Source of the DNA: DATBGO01 sp050011895
GTDB taxonomy: Bacteria > Actinomycetota > Actinomycetes > Streptosporangiales > Streptosporangiaceae
Assembly: GCA_050011895.1 (NCBI GenBank)
Contig: JBEKIF010000002.1
Coordinates: forward strand, 1 to 64,000
Direction: 5' to 3'
DNA: 64,000 nucleotides
Part shown: positions 22,844-31,683 of the stretch, one piece after another
Layout of the letters: each line of letters opens with the position of its first letter
Position numbering within the stretch: the stretch's first letter is position 1
Position numbers and translations under genes: made by a program
The notes under the pieces: model-generated
What the model saw: the letters and a program-made list of their open reading frames with translations, nothing else
Databases searched by the model: none
Told to the model about the DNA's origin: nothing

Positions 22844-23923
22844 GTGCCAGACTCGCCGCTGATCAGTGTCGTCATCCCGGTCTACCAGGTGCAGGACTAC
22901 CTGGCTGAGTGCCTGGATTCGGTACTGGGGCAGAAGTTCGCCGATATCGAGGTGATCGCTGTCGACGGCGGCTCCACCGACGGCTCCGCGGCGATCCTCG
23001 ATGACCGGGCCGCCCGCGACAGGCGGCTGCGAGTACTGCACCTGGGTCGGATCGGGCCGGGCGCGGCCAGGAACGAGGGCCTGCGGCACGCCCTGGGGGA
23101 GTATGTCTGGTTCGTCGACGGGGACGACGAGCTGGTCCCCGGCAGCCTGGATGCGGTCGCAATCGACCTGCGCCAGCGGCGGCCTGACGTGCTGCTCATC
23201 GATTATGAGCACGTCTTTCCGGACGGCAGGATCAGTCCGAGCCACGGCGGGGCCGTGCTGCGCGGCCTGCCCGACGGGTGCTTCACGCTGGCGCAGCAGC
23301 CTGCGGTGATCAACCTGGCCATGACGGTCTGGAGCAAGATCATCCGCCGCGAGTTCCTGACCGGCCTCGGGCAGCCGTTCCCTGACGGGATTCACGAGGA
23401 CGTGCCGGTGTCCTGCACGGCGCTGCTCAGTGCCTCGAAGATCAGCGCGGTAAAGGCCGGCGCGGCGGGCCGGATCTGCTACCGCTACCGGCAACACCGC
23501 CGCGGCTCATTCATGATCCAGACCACCGAAGCGCATTTCGATATATTCCGCTCCTACCGTCAGGTATTCGAACTGGTCGCCAAGCGCAAATCCGACGGCG
23601 ACCCGATGATCACGGGCCCGGTGGTGGCGGCGCTGTTCGGGCGGGCTATCTTTCACTACACGACGATCCTGGGCAAGGGAGGCCGGGGGATCGGGCCGGT
23701 AGGCGCCGATGGCCTGGTACCGCGCCGCCTGCGGCACCGCTTCTTCGCGATGATGCACGCGGACTTCCTGACCTACCGGCCGGCCGGTTACCGGTTTCCC
23801 GGCGGCGCCCGGGGGGCGAAATTCCGCCTGATCGAGCGCGACGCGTACTGGACATACTCCGTGCTCGAGCCGCTTAACACGCTGCTGCGAACCCCTGTCA
23901 GGCGGGCGCTGTCGCCCAGTTAA
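22844..23923 (+). CDS. Family 2 glycosyltransferase
   Basis: A 359-residue GT-A fold enzyme. It starts at GTG and begins directly with the nucleotide-sugar domain: LISVVIPVYQVQDYLAECL, V-I-A-V-D-G-G-S-T-D-G-S, G-P-G-A-A-R-N-E-G-L and the D-x-D equivalent WFVDGDDELVPG that binds the metal and sugar nucleotide. The C-terminal 130 residues resemble the variable acceptor region of wall-teichoic or glycan synthases of the WcaA type, with no membrane helix. The gene follows the MMPL transporter by 14 bases and is probably cotranscribed with it. Donor and acceptor cannot be deduced. Confidence 0.9.
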   Translation: MPDSPLISVVIPVYQVQDYLAECLDSVLGQKFADIEVIAVDGGSTDGSAAILDDRAARDRRLRVLHLGRIGPGAARNEGLRHALGEYVWFVDGDDELVPGSLDAVAIDLRQRRPDVLLIDYEHVFPDGRISPSHGGAVLRGLPDGCFTLAQQPAVINLAMTVWSKIIRREFLTGLGQPFPDGIHEDVPVSCTALLSASKISAVKAGAAGRICYRYRQHRRGSFMIQTTEAHFDIFRSYRQVFELVAKRKSDGDPMITGPVVAALFGRAIFHYTTILGKGGRGIGPVGADGLVPRRLRHRFFAMMHADFLTYRPAGYRFPGGARGAKFRLIERDAYWTYSVLEPLNTLLRTPVRRALSPS

Positions 23924-23950
23924 CGCAACCGGGGGCCTGCCGCACCCTCG

Positions 23951-23969
23951 GCTGTAACGCCGTTACAGC
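23951..23969. terminator. Perfect 8-bp inverted repeat between convergent genes
   Basis: GCTGTAAC-GCC-GTTACAGC lies 27 bases after the glycosyltransferase stop and before the end of the convergent isocitrate lyase gene. It could act as a small hairpin terminator, though it lacks a T-run and has a three-base loop, or be a stray operator. Confidence 0.4.
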
Positions 23970-24160
23970 GGCATGCCAGGCGCTCGGCTTCGTGCTTGCC
24001 CGGACGCGGCCTGGACCGGCCGGGCAAGCTGACTGAGCGCACCAGCCTCGACACCATGGTCAGCGTCTGCGCTGGCGCGCTCGTCAGCGAGCTGGTCCCG
24101 GCTTAGCTGCCTGCCCCTGACAACTCTCAGCAGGCCGGGACGAACCGCTCGTTTGGCAAC

Positions 24161-25534
24161 TCAGTGGGCCGGGATGAACTGCTCGCTCTCGGTGGAGCCC
24201 GCCAGCGCCGTAGTCGAGGAATCCGGACTGATCGCCGAGGTGACCAGGTCGAAGTAGCCGGTGCCGGCTTCGCGCTGATGCCTGGTGGCGGTGTAGCCGT
24301 CGGCCTCGGATGCGAACTCGGCGTCCTGCAGCCGGACGTAGGCCGGCATGCCCTCGGCCGCGTATCCGCGGGCCAGCTCGAACATCGAGTGGTTGAGCGC
24401 GTGGAACCCGGCGAGCGTGATGAACTGGAACTTGTACCCCATCTCGCCCAGCTCGCGCTGGAACTTCTCGATGGTCCCCTCGTCGAGGTGGGCGCGCCAG
24501 TTGAAGGACGGCGAGCAGTTGTAAGCGAGCATCTGGTCCGGGTAGACGTCCCTGATCGCCTCGGCGAACTCCCGTGCCACCTCCAGGTCCGGCTTGGACG
24601 TCTCCATCCACAGCAGGTCCGAGTGCGGCGCGTAGGCCAGGCCTCGCGCGATGCAGGCCTCGATGCCGTTGTGGACCCGGTAGAAGCCCTCCCCGGTCCG
24701 CTCGCCGGTCACGAAGCGCCGGTCCCGCTCGTCGACATCACTGGTAATCAAGGTCGCTGCCTGGGCGTCGGTACGGGCCACGATCAGTGAGGGCACGCCG
24801 CAGACGTCGGCAGCCAGCCGGGCCGCGTTCAGGGTCCTGATGTGCTGGCCAGTAGGAATGAGCACCTTCCCGCCGAGGTGGCCGCACTTCTTCTCGGACG
24901 CGAGCTGGTCCTCCCAGTGCACGCCTGAAGCGCCCGCCGCGATCATGGCCTTCATCAGCTCGAACGCGTTGAGCACGCCGCCAAATCCCGCCTCGGCATC
25001 GGCCACAATCGGCGCCAGCCAGTGGGGGTGCTCCGCGCCCGCCTTGCTCGCCGACTCGGACCAGGCAATCTGGTCCGCGCGCAGCAGGGCGTTGTTAATC
25101 CGCCGCACCACCTGGGGCACCGAGTTGGCCGGGTAGAGGCTCTGGTCAGGGTAGGTCTGGCCGGCCAGGTTGGCATCGGCGGCCACCTGCCAGCCGGACA
25201 GGTAGATGGCCCGCAGGCCGGCCTTGACCTGCTGCACCGCCTGGTTGCCCGTCAGGGCGCCCAGCGTATTGACGTAGCCATCCTCGTGCAGCATGGACCA
25301 TAGCCGCTCGGAGCCGATCCGCGCGAGCGTGTTCTCCTCCTGGACCGAGCCCCGGAGCTGCACCACATCGGCTGCCGAGTACGTCCGCTCGACGCCTGCC
25401 CAGCGGGGATCGCTGGCCCATTGCCGCTGCAGTTCCGCTGCCAGCTCGTCAAACCTGCTGGCCTTGTGATGGCCATTGGCCCCTGCGGCGGCTGAGGGCT
25501 GACTGGTCGATGCGGCCTCACGGCGCTCGTTCAC
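24161..25534 (-). CDS. aceA: Isocitrate lyase (glyoxylate shunt)
   Basis: Cleaves isocitrate to glyoxylate and succinate, allowing growth on acetate and fatty acids. The 457-residue length fits the bacterial short form. The catalytic K-K-C217-G-H signature is intact, and substrate/metal motifs such as SGWQVAAD, P-I-V-A-D-A-E-A-G-F-G-G and Y-N-C-S-P-S-F-N-W are present. The first 25 residues are a variable Ser/Ala-rich leader. It is divergent from a RamB-like regulator, and the 103-bp region between them contains a palindrome that resembles known RamB sites, so repression by that neighbour is likely. Confidence 0.96.
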   Translation of the reverse strand: MNERREAASTSQPSAAAGANGHHKASRFDELAAELQRQWASDPRWAGVERTYSAADVVQLRGSVQEENTLARIGSERLWSMLHEDGYVNTLGALTGNQAVQQVKAGLRAIYLSGWQVAADANLAGQTYPDQSLYPANSVPQVVRRINNALLRADQIAWSESASKAGAEHPHWLAPIVADAEAGFGGVLNAFELMKAMIAAGASGVHWEDQLASEKKCGHLGGKVLIPTGQHIRTLNAARLAADVCGVPSLIVARTDAQAATLITSDVDERDRRFVTGERTGEGFYRVHNGIEACIARGLAYAPHSDLLWMETSKPDLEVAREFAEAIRDVYPDQMLAYNCSPSFNWRAHLDEGTIEKFQRELGEMGYKFQFITLAGFHALNHSMFELARGYAAEGMPAYVRLQDAEFASEADGYTATRHQREAGTGYFDLVTSAISPDSSTTALAGSTESEQFIPAH

Positions 25535-25561
25535 TGGAAACCTCCCGGGTCGTTACATCCA

Positions 25562-25578
25562 GTTTGCGGTAGGCAAAC
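25562..25578. promoter_or_regulatory. Candidate RamB operator, GTTTGC-N5-GCAAAC
   Basis: A perfect inverted repeat (arms 25562-25567 and 25573-25578) in the aceA/regulator intergenic region, 28 bases upstream of the aceA start. RamB of Corynebacterium is known to bind AAAGTTTGCAAA-like sequences near aceA/aceB and its own gene; the half-site GTTTGC matches. The exact spacing in this genus is inferred. Confidence 0.65.
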
Positions 25579-25625
25579 GGGCTAGCACCAGGGACCAACG
25601 TCCTGAAAAATTCTGTATCTTCGTC

Positions 25626-25631
25626 TAGAAT
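25626..25631 (+). promoter_or_regulatory. -10 element (TAGAAT) giving a probable leaderless regulator mRNA
   Basis: TAGAAT lies six bases before the GTG start of the regulator, so transcription from it would begin at or next to the start codon. No ribosome-binding site precedes the GTG, consistent with leaderless translation, which is common in actinobacteria. No clear -35 is visible. Confidence 0.55.
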
Positions 25632-25637
25632 AAACAT

Positions 25638-27116
25638 GTGCCAGTATTCACTGATCAAAATTCATCATCCTTGGCTGAAACCATCGGCCTGGACCTCTGT
25701 CTATTCGGGCAGCGCCTCCGGCACGTACGGCGTGCCAGGGGGATGACCCTGGCCGAGCTCGGTGCGGAGGTAGGCCGCGCGCCCTCGGTGCTTTCGCTGA
25801 TCGAAAACGGGCGCCGGGAGCCGAAGCTCTCGTTGATCGAGTCGCTCGCGAGCGCACTGGCTGTGTCCACCGACGAGCTGCTGAGGCGGCAGCCGCCCAG
25901 TCGGCGCGCACAGCTGGAGATCGCCCTGGCGGAGGCACAGCGCGACCCGGTCTACCGCAACCTTGGCCTGCCGCAGCTGCGAGTGGGCGCCAGGGTGCCG
26001 AACGACGTCATCGAGCACGTGGTCGCTCTCTATACCGAGCTGCGCAAACAGCGGGCCAAGCCAACGGCGACGCCAGAGGAGGCCAGGGCGGCCAACGCGG
26101 ACCTGCGGGCGATGATGCGGGACCGAGGCAACTATTTCGCGAAGATCGAGCAGGCCGCCACGGCGGCAGTGACGAATGCCGGGTACACCGGCGGGGCCCT
26201 GTCCCAGGGGATGCTGCTCTCGGTAGTGAGTCAGCACGGTTTCTCCGTTAAATATGCTCGTGATCTTCCCAGGTCCGCGCGGTCGGTGACCGACCTGCGA
26301 AACCGGCGGATCTACCTGAAGCAGGAATCCATGGGCATGCACACGCCGCGGACCATCCTGCTCCAGACCCTCGGTCATTTCGTGCTCGGGCATTCCGCGC
26401 CTGCCGACTTCGCCGAGTTCCTGCGCCAGCGGGTGGAGGCCAACTACTTCGCGGCCGCCGTCCTGGTACCTGAGCGACCAGCGACGGCCTTCCTGCAGGA
26501 GGCGATGACGGCGCGGGACCTGTCCGTTGAGGACCTGCGGGACGTCTTCTCGGTGTCGTATGAGATGGCGGCGCACCGGTTCACCAACCTGGCCACCCAC
26601 CATCTCGGGCTGCCATGCCATTTCGTCAAGAACGACGAAGGCGGCACCATCTACAAGGCTTACGAGAACGATGGCGTGGTGTTCCCCGCCGACGCGGCCG
26701 GCGCGATCGAGGGGCAGCGGATGTGCCGCGAGTGGTCTGGGCGGCAGGTTTTCCAGGCCAGTGACCGGTATAGCCCGCACTATCAGTACTCCGATACGCC
26801 ATCGGGGACCTACTGGTGCGTCGCCTTCGTCGATCCGGGCCGGGAGCGCGGGTCGGCGATCACGCTCGGCGTGCCGTACGAGGACTCACGATGGTTCCGC
26901 GGCCGGGAGACGGTGCTGCGGGCGACCTCGGCATGCCCGGACGGGGACTGCTGCCAGCGGCCGCCCGCTGGCCTGGCCGCCCGGTGGGACGGGATGGCCT
27001 GGCCGTCGGCGCGCGCTCATTCGCACATCCTGTCCGCGACATTGCCCACCGGGAGCTTCCCCGGGGTGGACGAGGCGGAGGTTTTCGCCTTCCTCGACCG
27101 GCACGAGCAGGAGTAG
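25638..27116 (+). CDS. ramB: RamB-like XRE transcriptional regulator of glyoxylate/acetate metabolism
   Basis: A 492-residue regulator. An N-terminal helix-turn-helix of the XRE/Cro type (about residues 20-80: LRHVRRARGMTLAELGAEVG... LSLIENGRREPKLSLIESLA) is followed by an IrrE/ImmA-like domain and a C-terminal DUF2083-like domain with Cys residues (CPDGDC), the architecture of RamB/PrpR-type short-chain fatty-acid regulators. In PrpR a C-terminal iron-sulfur or CoA-binding module senses acyl-CoA. In place of the metallopeptidase HExxH there is Q-T-L-G-H, so peptidase activity is unlikely. Its position divergent from aceA, with a palindrome in between, supports autoregulation and control of isocitrate lyase. 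An ATG two bases upstream is in another frame. Confidence 0.88.
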   Translation: MPVFTDQNSSSLAETIGLDLCLFGQRLRHVRRARGMTLAELGAEVGRAPSVLSLIENGRREPKLSLIESLASALAVSTDELLRRQPPSRRAQLEIALAEAQRDPVYRNLGLPQLRVGARVPNDVIEHVVALYTELRKQRAKPTATPEEARAANADLRAMMRDRGNYFAKIEQAATAAVTNAGYTGGALSQGMLLSVVSQHGFSVKYARDLPRSARSVTDLRNRRIYLKQESMGMHTPRTILLQTLGHFVLGHSAPADFAEFLRQRVEANYFAAAVLVPERPATAFLQEAMTARDLSVEDLRDVFSVSYEMAAHRFTNLATHHLGLPCHFVKNDEGGTIYKAYENDGVVFPADAAGAIEGQRMCREWSGRQVFQASDRYSPHYQYSDTPSGTYWCVAFVDPGRERGSAITLGVPYEDSRWFRGRETVLRATSACPDGDCCQRPPAGLAARWDGMAWPSARAHSHILSATLPTGSFPGVDEAEVFAFLDRHEQE

Positions 27117-27141
27117 CCGGGGACGGCGCGAGCAGCAGCGG

Positions 27142-27951
27142 CTAGCCGGGCGGGCTGGCGGCTGACGGGAAGCTCGGCGGCCGCTTTTCCCTGAGCGCGG
27201 CGTAGCCCTCGCGCACGTCGTCGCCCATGAACGTCAGCATCTCGTAGGCGGCGGAGGCGTCGAAGGCCGGCCCGGCTGTCCTGAGCCAGCTGTTGAGCGC
27301 CTTCTTGGTCCACCTGATCGCGAGCTGCGATCCGGTTGCCAGGACGCTCGCGATGCGCATCGCCTCGTCCAGCACTTCCCCGCGCGGCAGCGACTTGCTG
27401 ACCAGCCCGATGCGCTCCGCCTCCTGGCCGGTGACCATCTCGCCGGTCATCAGGTAGTAGCGGGCCTTGGCCATGCCGCACAGCACCGGCCAGATGATCG
27501 CCGCATGGTCGCCGGCCGCGACGCCGAGCCTGACATGCCCGTCGCCGAGGCGCGCATCCTCGGCGCACACGCTGATGTCCGCAAGCAGCGCCACCACCAG
27601 GCCGGCTCCGACCGCCACCCCGTTGATCGCCGATACGACAGGCTTCTCGCAGTTGATCAGGTTATAGACCAGGTCGCTCATCTCGCCGAGCATGCTCGTC
27701 ACCCGCTGGTAATCGCCGACCTGCCGGGCCACCATGGCCAGGTCGCCGCCGGCTGAGAACGCCTTGCCCGCGCCGGTGATCACGACGGCTCTGGTCTGCT
27801 CGTCCCGCGAGATGTCGGTCCAGATCCTGGCCAGCTGGCTGTGCATCGCCTCGTCGGCGGCGTTGTACACCTCGGGCCTGTTCATGGTGATCAGCAGGAC
27901 GCCGTCGGGATGGCGGGTGCAGAGGAGGCGATCGTAGCCGCTGTAGTCCAT
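27142..27951 (-). CDS. Enoyl-CoA hydratase/isomerase family protein
   Basis: A 269-residue crotonase-fold enzyme. The oxyanion-hole segments are GAGKAFSAGGD and INGVAVGAGLVVALLADI, and the C-terminal half shows L-T/M-T-G-E-x-V-x-G-Q-E-A-E-R-I-G-L-V-S. In classical hydratases a catalytic Glu sits in a P-E-x-x-L-G motif; here the same place reads G-H-V-R-L-G-V, so the reaction may differ (isomerase, thioesterase or another crotonase chemistry). It is convergent with the RamB-like gene (25 bp apart) and divergent from an acyl-CoA dehydrogenase, suggesting a fatty-acid or branched-chain degradation setting. Confidence 0.87.
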   Translation of the reverse strand: MDYSGYDRLLCTRHPDGVLLITMNRPEVYNAADEAMHSQLARIWTDISRDEQTRAVVITGAGKAFSAGGDLAMVARQVGDYQRVTSMLGEMSDLVYNLINCEKPVVSAINGVAVGAGLVVALLADISVCAEDARLGDGHVRLGVAAGDHAAIIWPVLCGMAKARYYLMTGEMVTGQEAERIGLVSKSLPRGEVLDEAMRIASVLATGSQLAIRWTKKALNSWLRTAGPAFDASAAYEMLTFMGDDVREGYAALREKRPPSFPSAASPPG

Positions 27952-28049
27952 GCTAGTAGAGATTAGGCCGATATCGGGCGCGGCCTGTCAGCGGGTGGCG
28001 CCCCCGCGGCTGGTGGCGCAGGCCGCCGCGCCGGGCCGTGAGGAGGAGC

Positions 28050-29279
28050 ATGAGCGGCGACGCTGACGGCGGCTTCAGCCTGGACCTGACCGCGGACGTC
28101 CGGGAGATGCGTGACTGGGTGCACGAGTTCGCCGAGAACGTGATCAGGCCGGCCGGGGCGCAGTGGGACGAGCGCGAGGAAACCCCGTGGCCCATCCTGG
28201 ACGAGGCAGCCAAGATCGGCTTGTACTCACTGGACTTCTTCGCCCAGCAGTGGTGGGAGCCGAGCGGCCTTGGCACGGTCGTCGCCTTCGAGGAACTGTT
28301 CTGGGGTGACGCCGGGATCGGGCTCTCGCTGGTCGGCAGCGGGCTTGCCGCGATCGCGGTGGCGGGCCACGGCACCAGCGAGCAGGTCGCCGAATGGGTG
28401 CCGCAGATCTACGGCGGCCCGGGCGACGTCAAGCTGGGCGCATTCTGCTCATCCGAGCCCGACGCTGGCAGCGACGTCGGGGCGATCCGCACCAGGGCGG
28501 TGTACGAGCAGGCCACCGACGAGTGGGTGCTGACCGGGACCAAGACCTGGGTGACCAACGGCGGCATCGCAAACGTGCACGTGGTGGTGGCCTCGGTCGA
28601 TCCCGCCCTCGGCAGCCGCGGGCAGGCCAGCTTCATCGTGCCGCCAGCGACCCGCGGCCTGTCGCAGGGCCAGAAGTTCCGCAAGCACGGGGTCCGGGCC
28701 TCGCACACCGCCGAAGTGGTGCTCGATCAGGTGCGGGTGCCTGGCCGCTGCCTGGTCGGCGGCAAGGACCGGCTTGACGAGCGCCTGGCCAGGATCGCCG
28801 AGGGCGGCAGCAGCGGCGAGCACGCGGCGATGAAGACGTTCGAGGCATCAAGGCCGACCGTCGCGGCCATGGCGGTGGGAGTAGCCAGGGCCGCGGCCGA
28901 GTTCGCCGCCGGCTACGCCGGGCAGCGGATCCAGTTCGGCCGCCCGATCGGGCAGAACCAGGCGATCGCGTTCATGCTCGCTGACATGCACGCGGCCGTC
29001 GACGCGGCCCGGCTGCTGACCTGGCGGGCCGCCTGGATGGCCAGGAAGGGACTGCCGTTCACCCGCGCCGAGGGCTCGATGTCGAAGCTCGTCGCGGGGG
29101 AGACCGCGGTCCGGGTGACCGAGCAGGCGATCCAGATCCTGGGCGGCAACGGTTACACCCGCGATTACCCGGTGGAGCGCTGGCACCGGGACGCGAAGAT
29201 CTTCACGATCTTCGAGGGCACGTCCGAGATCCAGCGGATGATCGTCGGCCGCGCTGTCACCGGCCTGGATGTCCGCTAG
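28050..29279 (+). CDS. Acyl-CoA dehydrogenase
   Basis: A 409-residue FAD enzyme of normal length. Motifs include FCSSEPDAGSDVGAI, T-G-T-K-T-W-V-T-N-G-G-I, an A-A-R-L-L-T-W-R-A-A region and the C-terminal QILGGNGYTRDYPVERWHRDAKI... FEGTSEIQRMIVGR, whose Glu is the expected catalytic base. I prefer the ATG directly after AGGAGG over a GTG four codons upstream, although the spacing is short. It is divergent from the enoyl-CoA hydratase-like gene with under 100 bp between them, so they may share regulation. Chain-length specificity cannot be read. Confidence 0.92.
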   Translation: MSGDADGGFSLDLTADVREMRDWVHEFAENVIRPAGAQWDEREETPWPILDEAAKIGLYSLDFFAQQWWEPSGLGTVVAFEELFWGDAGIGLSLVGSGLAAIAVAGHGTSEQVAEWVPQIYGGPGDVKLGAFCSSEPDAGSDVGAIRTRAVYEQATDEWVLTGTKTWVTNGGIANVHVVVASVDPALGSRGQASFIVPPATRGLSQGQKFRKHGVRASHTAEVVLDQVRVPGRCLVGGKDRLDERLARIAEGGSSGEHAAMKTFEASRPTVAAMAVGVARAAAEFAAGYAGQRIQFGRPIGQNQAIAFMLADMHAAVDAARLLTWRAAWMARKGLPFTRAEGSMSKLVAGETAVRVTEQAIQILGGNGYTRDYPVERWHRDAKIFTIFEGTSEIQRMIVGRAVTGLDVR

Positions 29280-29467
29280 GTCAGCGCTTGCGTCCTACCC
29301 CGCCCCATCGGGCAGCTGGGCTCCTGGCTACAGCCTGCCGGACTACAGGCTGGCTGCCCGCGCAGGCTAGCCTGGCGGAATAGGGGAACAGGATCGGCCC
29401 GGCGGGCCTTTACCCCGGCGAGGTTTGAGACCGCGATTACAGCGAGCCGCGGTGAAAAGGATAATCC

Positions 29468-31429
<1,962 letters not shown>

Positions 31430-31516
31430 CCGGCCGGGCATGCGGCGGCTGGTGCTGTCTGACGCGGCCGTGCGCGAGTTCCGCATGACCGGCTGGCGCG
31501 GTTGGCCAGGGCCCGC

Positions 31517-31522
31517 TAGGCT
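31517..31522 (+). promoter_or_regulatory. -10 element (TAGGCT) for the trp leader transcript
   Basis: TAGGCT ends seven bases before the leader-peptide ATG, so transcription would begin at that ATG and the leader peptide would be translated from a leaderless mRNA. The -35 region is not convincing. Confidence 0.45.
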
Positions 31523-31529
31523 CGCCCGC

Positions 31530-31571
31530 ATGCACGCGAACCGAGCCGCTGGCTGGTGGCGCCGCCGTTAG
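31530..31571 (+). CDS. trpL: trp operon leader peptide (MHANRAAGWWRRR)
   Basis: A 13-codon reading frame with two adjacent Trp codons (31554-31559) ends just inside an RNA hairpin and lies 112 bases before the anthranilate synthase gene. Tandem Trp codons followed by alternative hairpins and a terminator are the signature of transcription attenuation: when tryptophanyl-tRNA is scarce the ribosome stalls on the Trp codons. The peptide has no ribosome-binding site, and a -10 box suggests it is leaderless. It is not homologous to a particular named leader that I can cite, but the design and context are decisive. Confidence 0.85.
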   Translation: MHANRAAGWWRRR

Positions 31572-31616
31572 GCGGTGCCTGATCGTGCGCACATGCAGAT
31601 CCTGAAGGCGACCGCC
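31558..31616 (+). promoter_or_regulatory. trp attenuator: competing pause and antiterminator pairings
   Basis: Segment 1 (31558-31566, GGCGCCGCC, where the ninth pair set includes one G-U) pairs with segment 2 (31571-31579, GGCGGTGCC) around a GTTA loop. Segment 2 can instead pair with segment 3 (31607-31616, GGCGACCGCC) with one bulged base. Segment 3 is also the left arm of the terminator. A ribosome stalled on the Trp codons covers segment 1 and frees segment 2 to form the antiterminator. Confidence 0.75.
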
Positions 31617-31636
31617 CGGCCACCGGCGGTCGCCTT
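31605..31636 (+). terminator. Intrinsic terminator of the trp attenuator
   Basis: A perfect 12-bp stem, AAGGCGACCGCC / GGCGGTCGCCTT, with an eight-base loop (CGGCCACC), ends in TTTCTC. It lies between the leader peptide and the anthranilate synthase start. Confidence 0.85.
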
Positions 31637-31683
31637 TCTCGTGTCCGCCGCGGCGCCGGGCCCGATCGACGTGAGGGGCCGGA

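Noticed and set aside
24000..24110. A short plus-strand frame ending L-V-P-A before the aceA terminus
   Set aside because: It has no start codon, ribosome site or recognisable family; chance frames are frequent in this GC-rich DNA.
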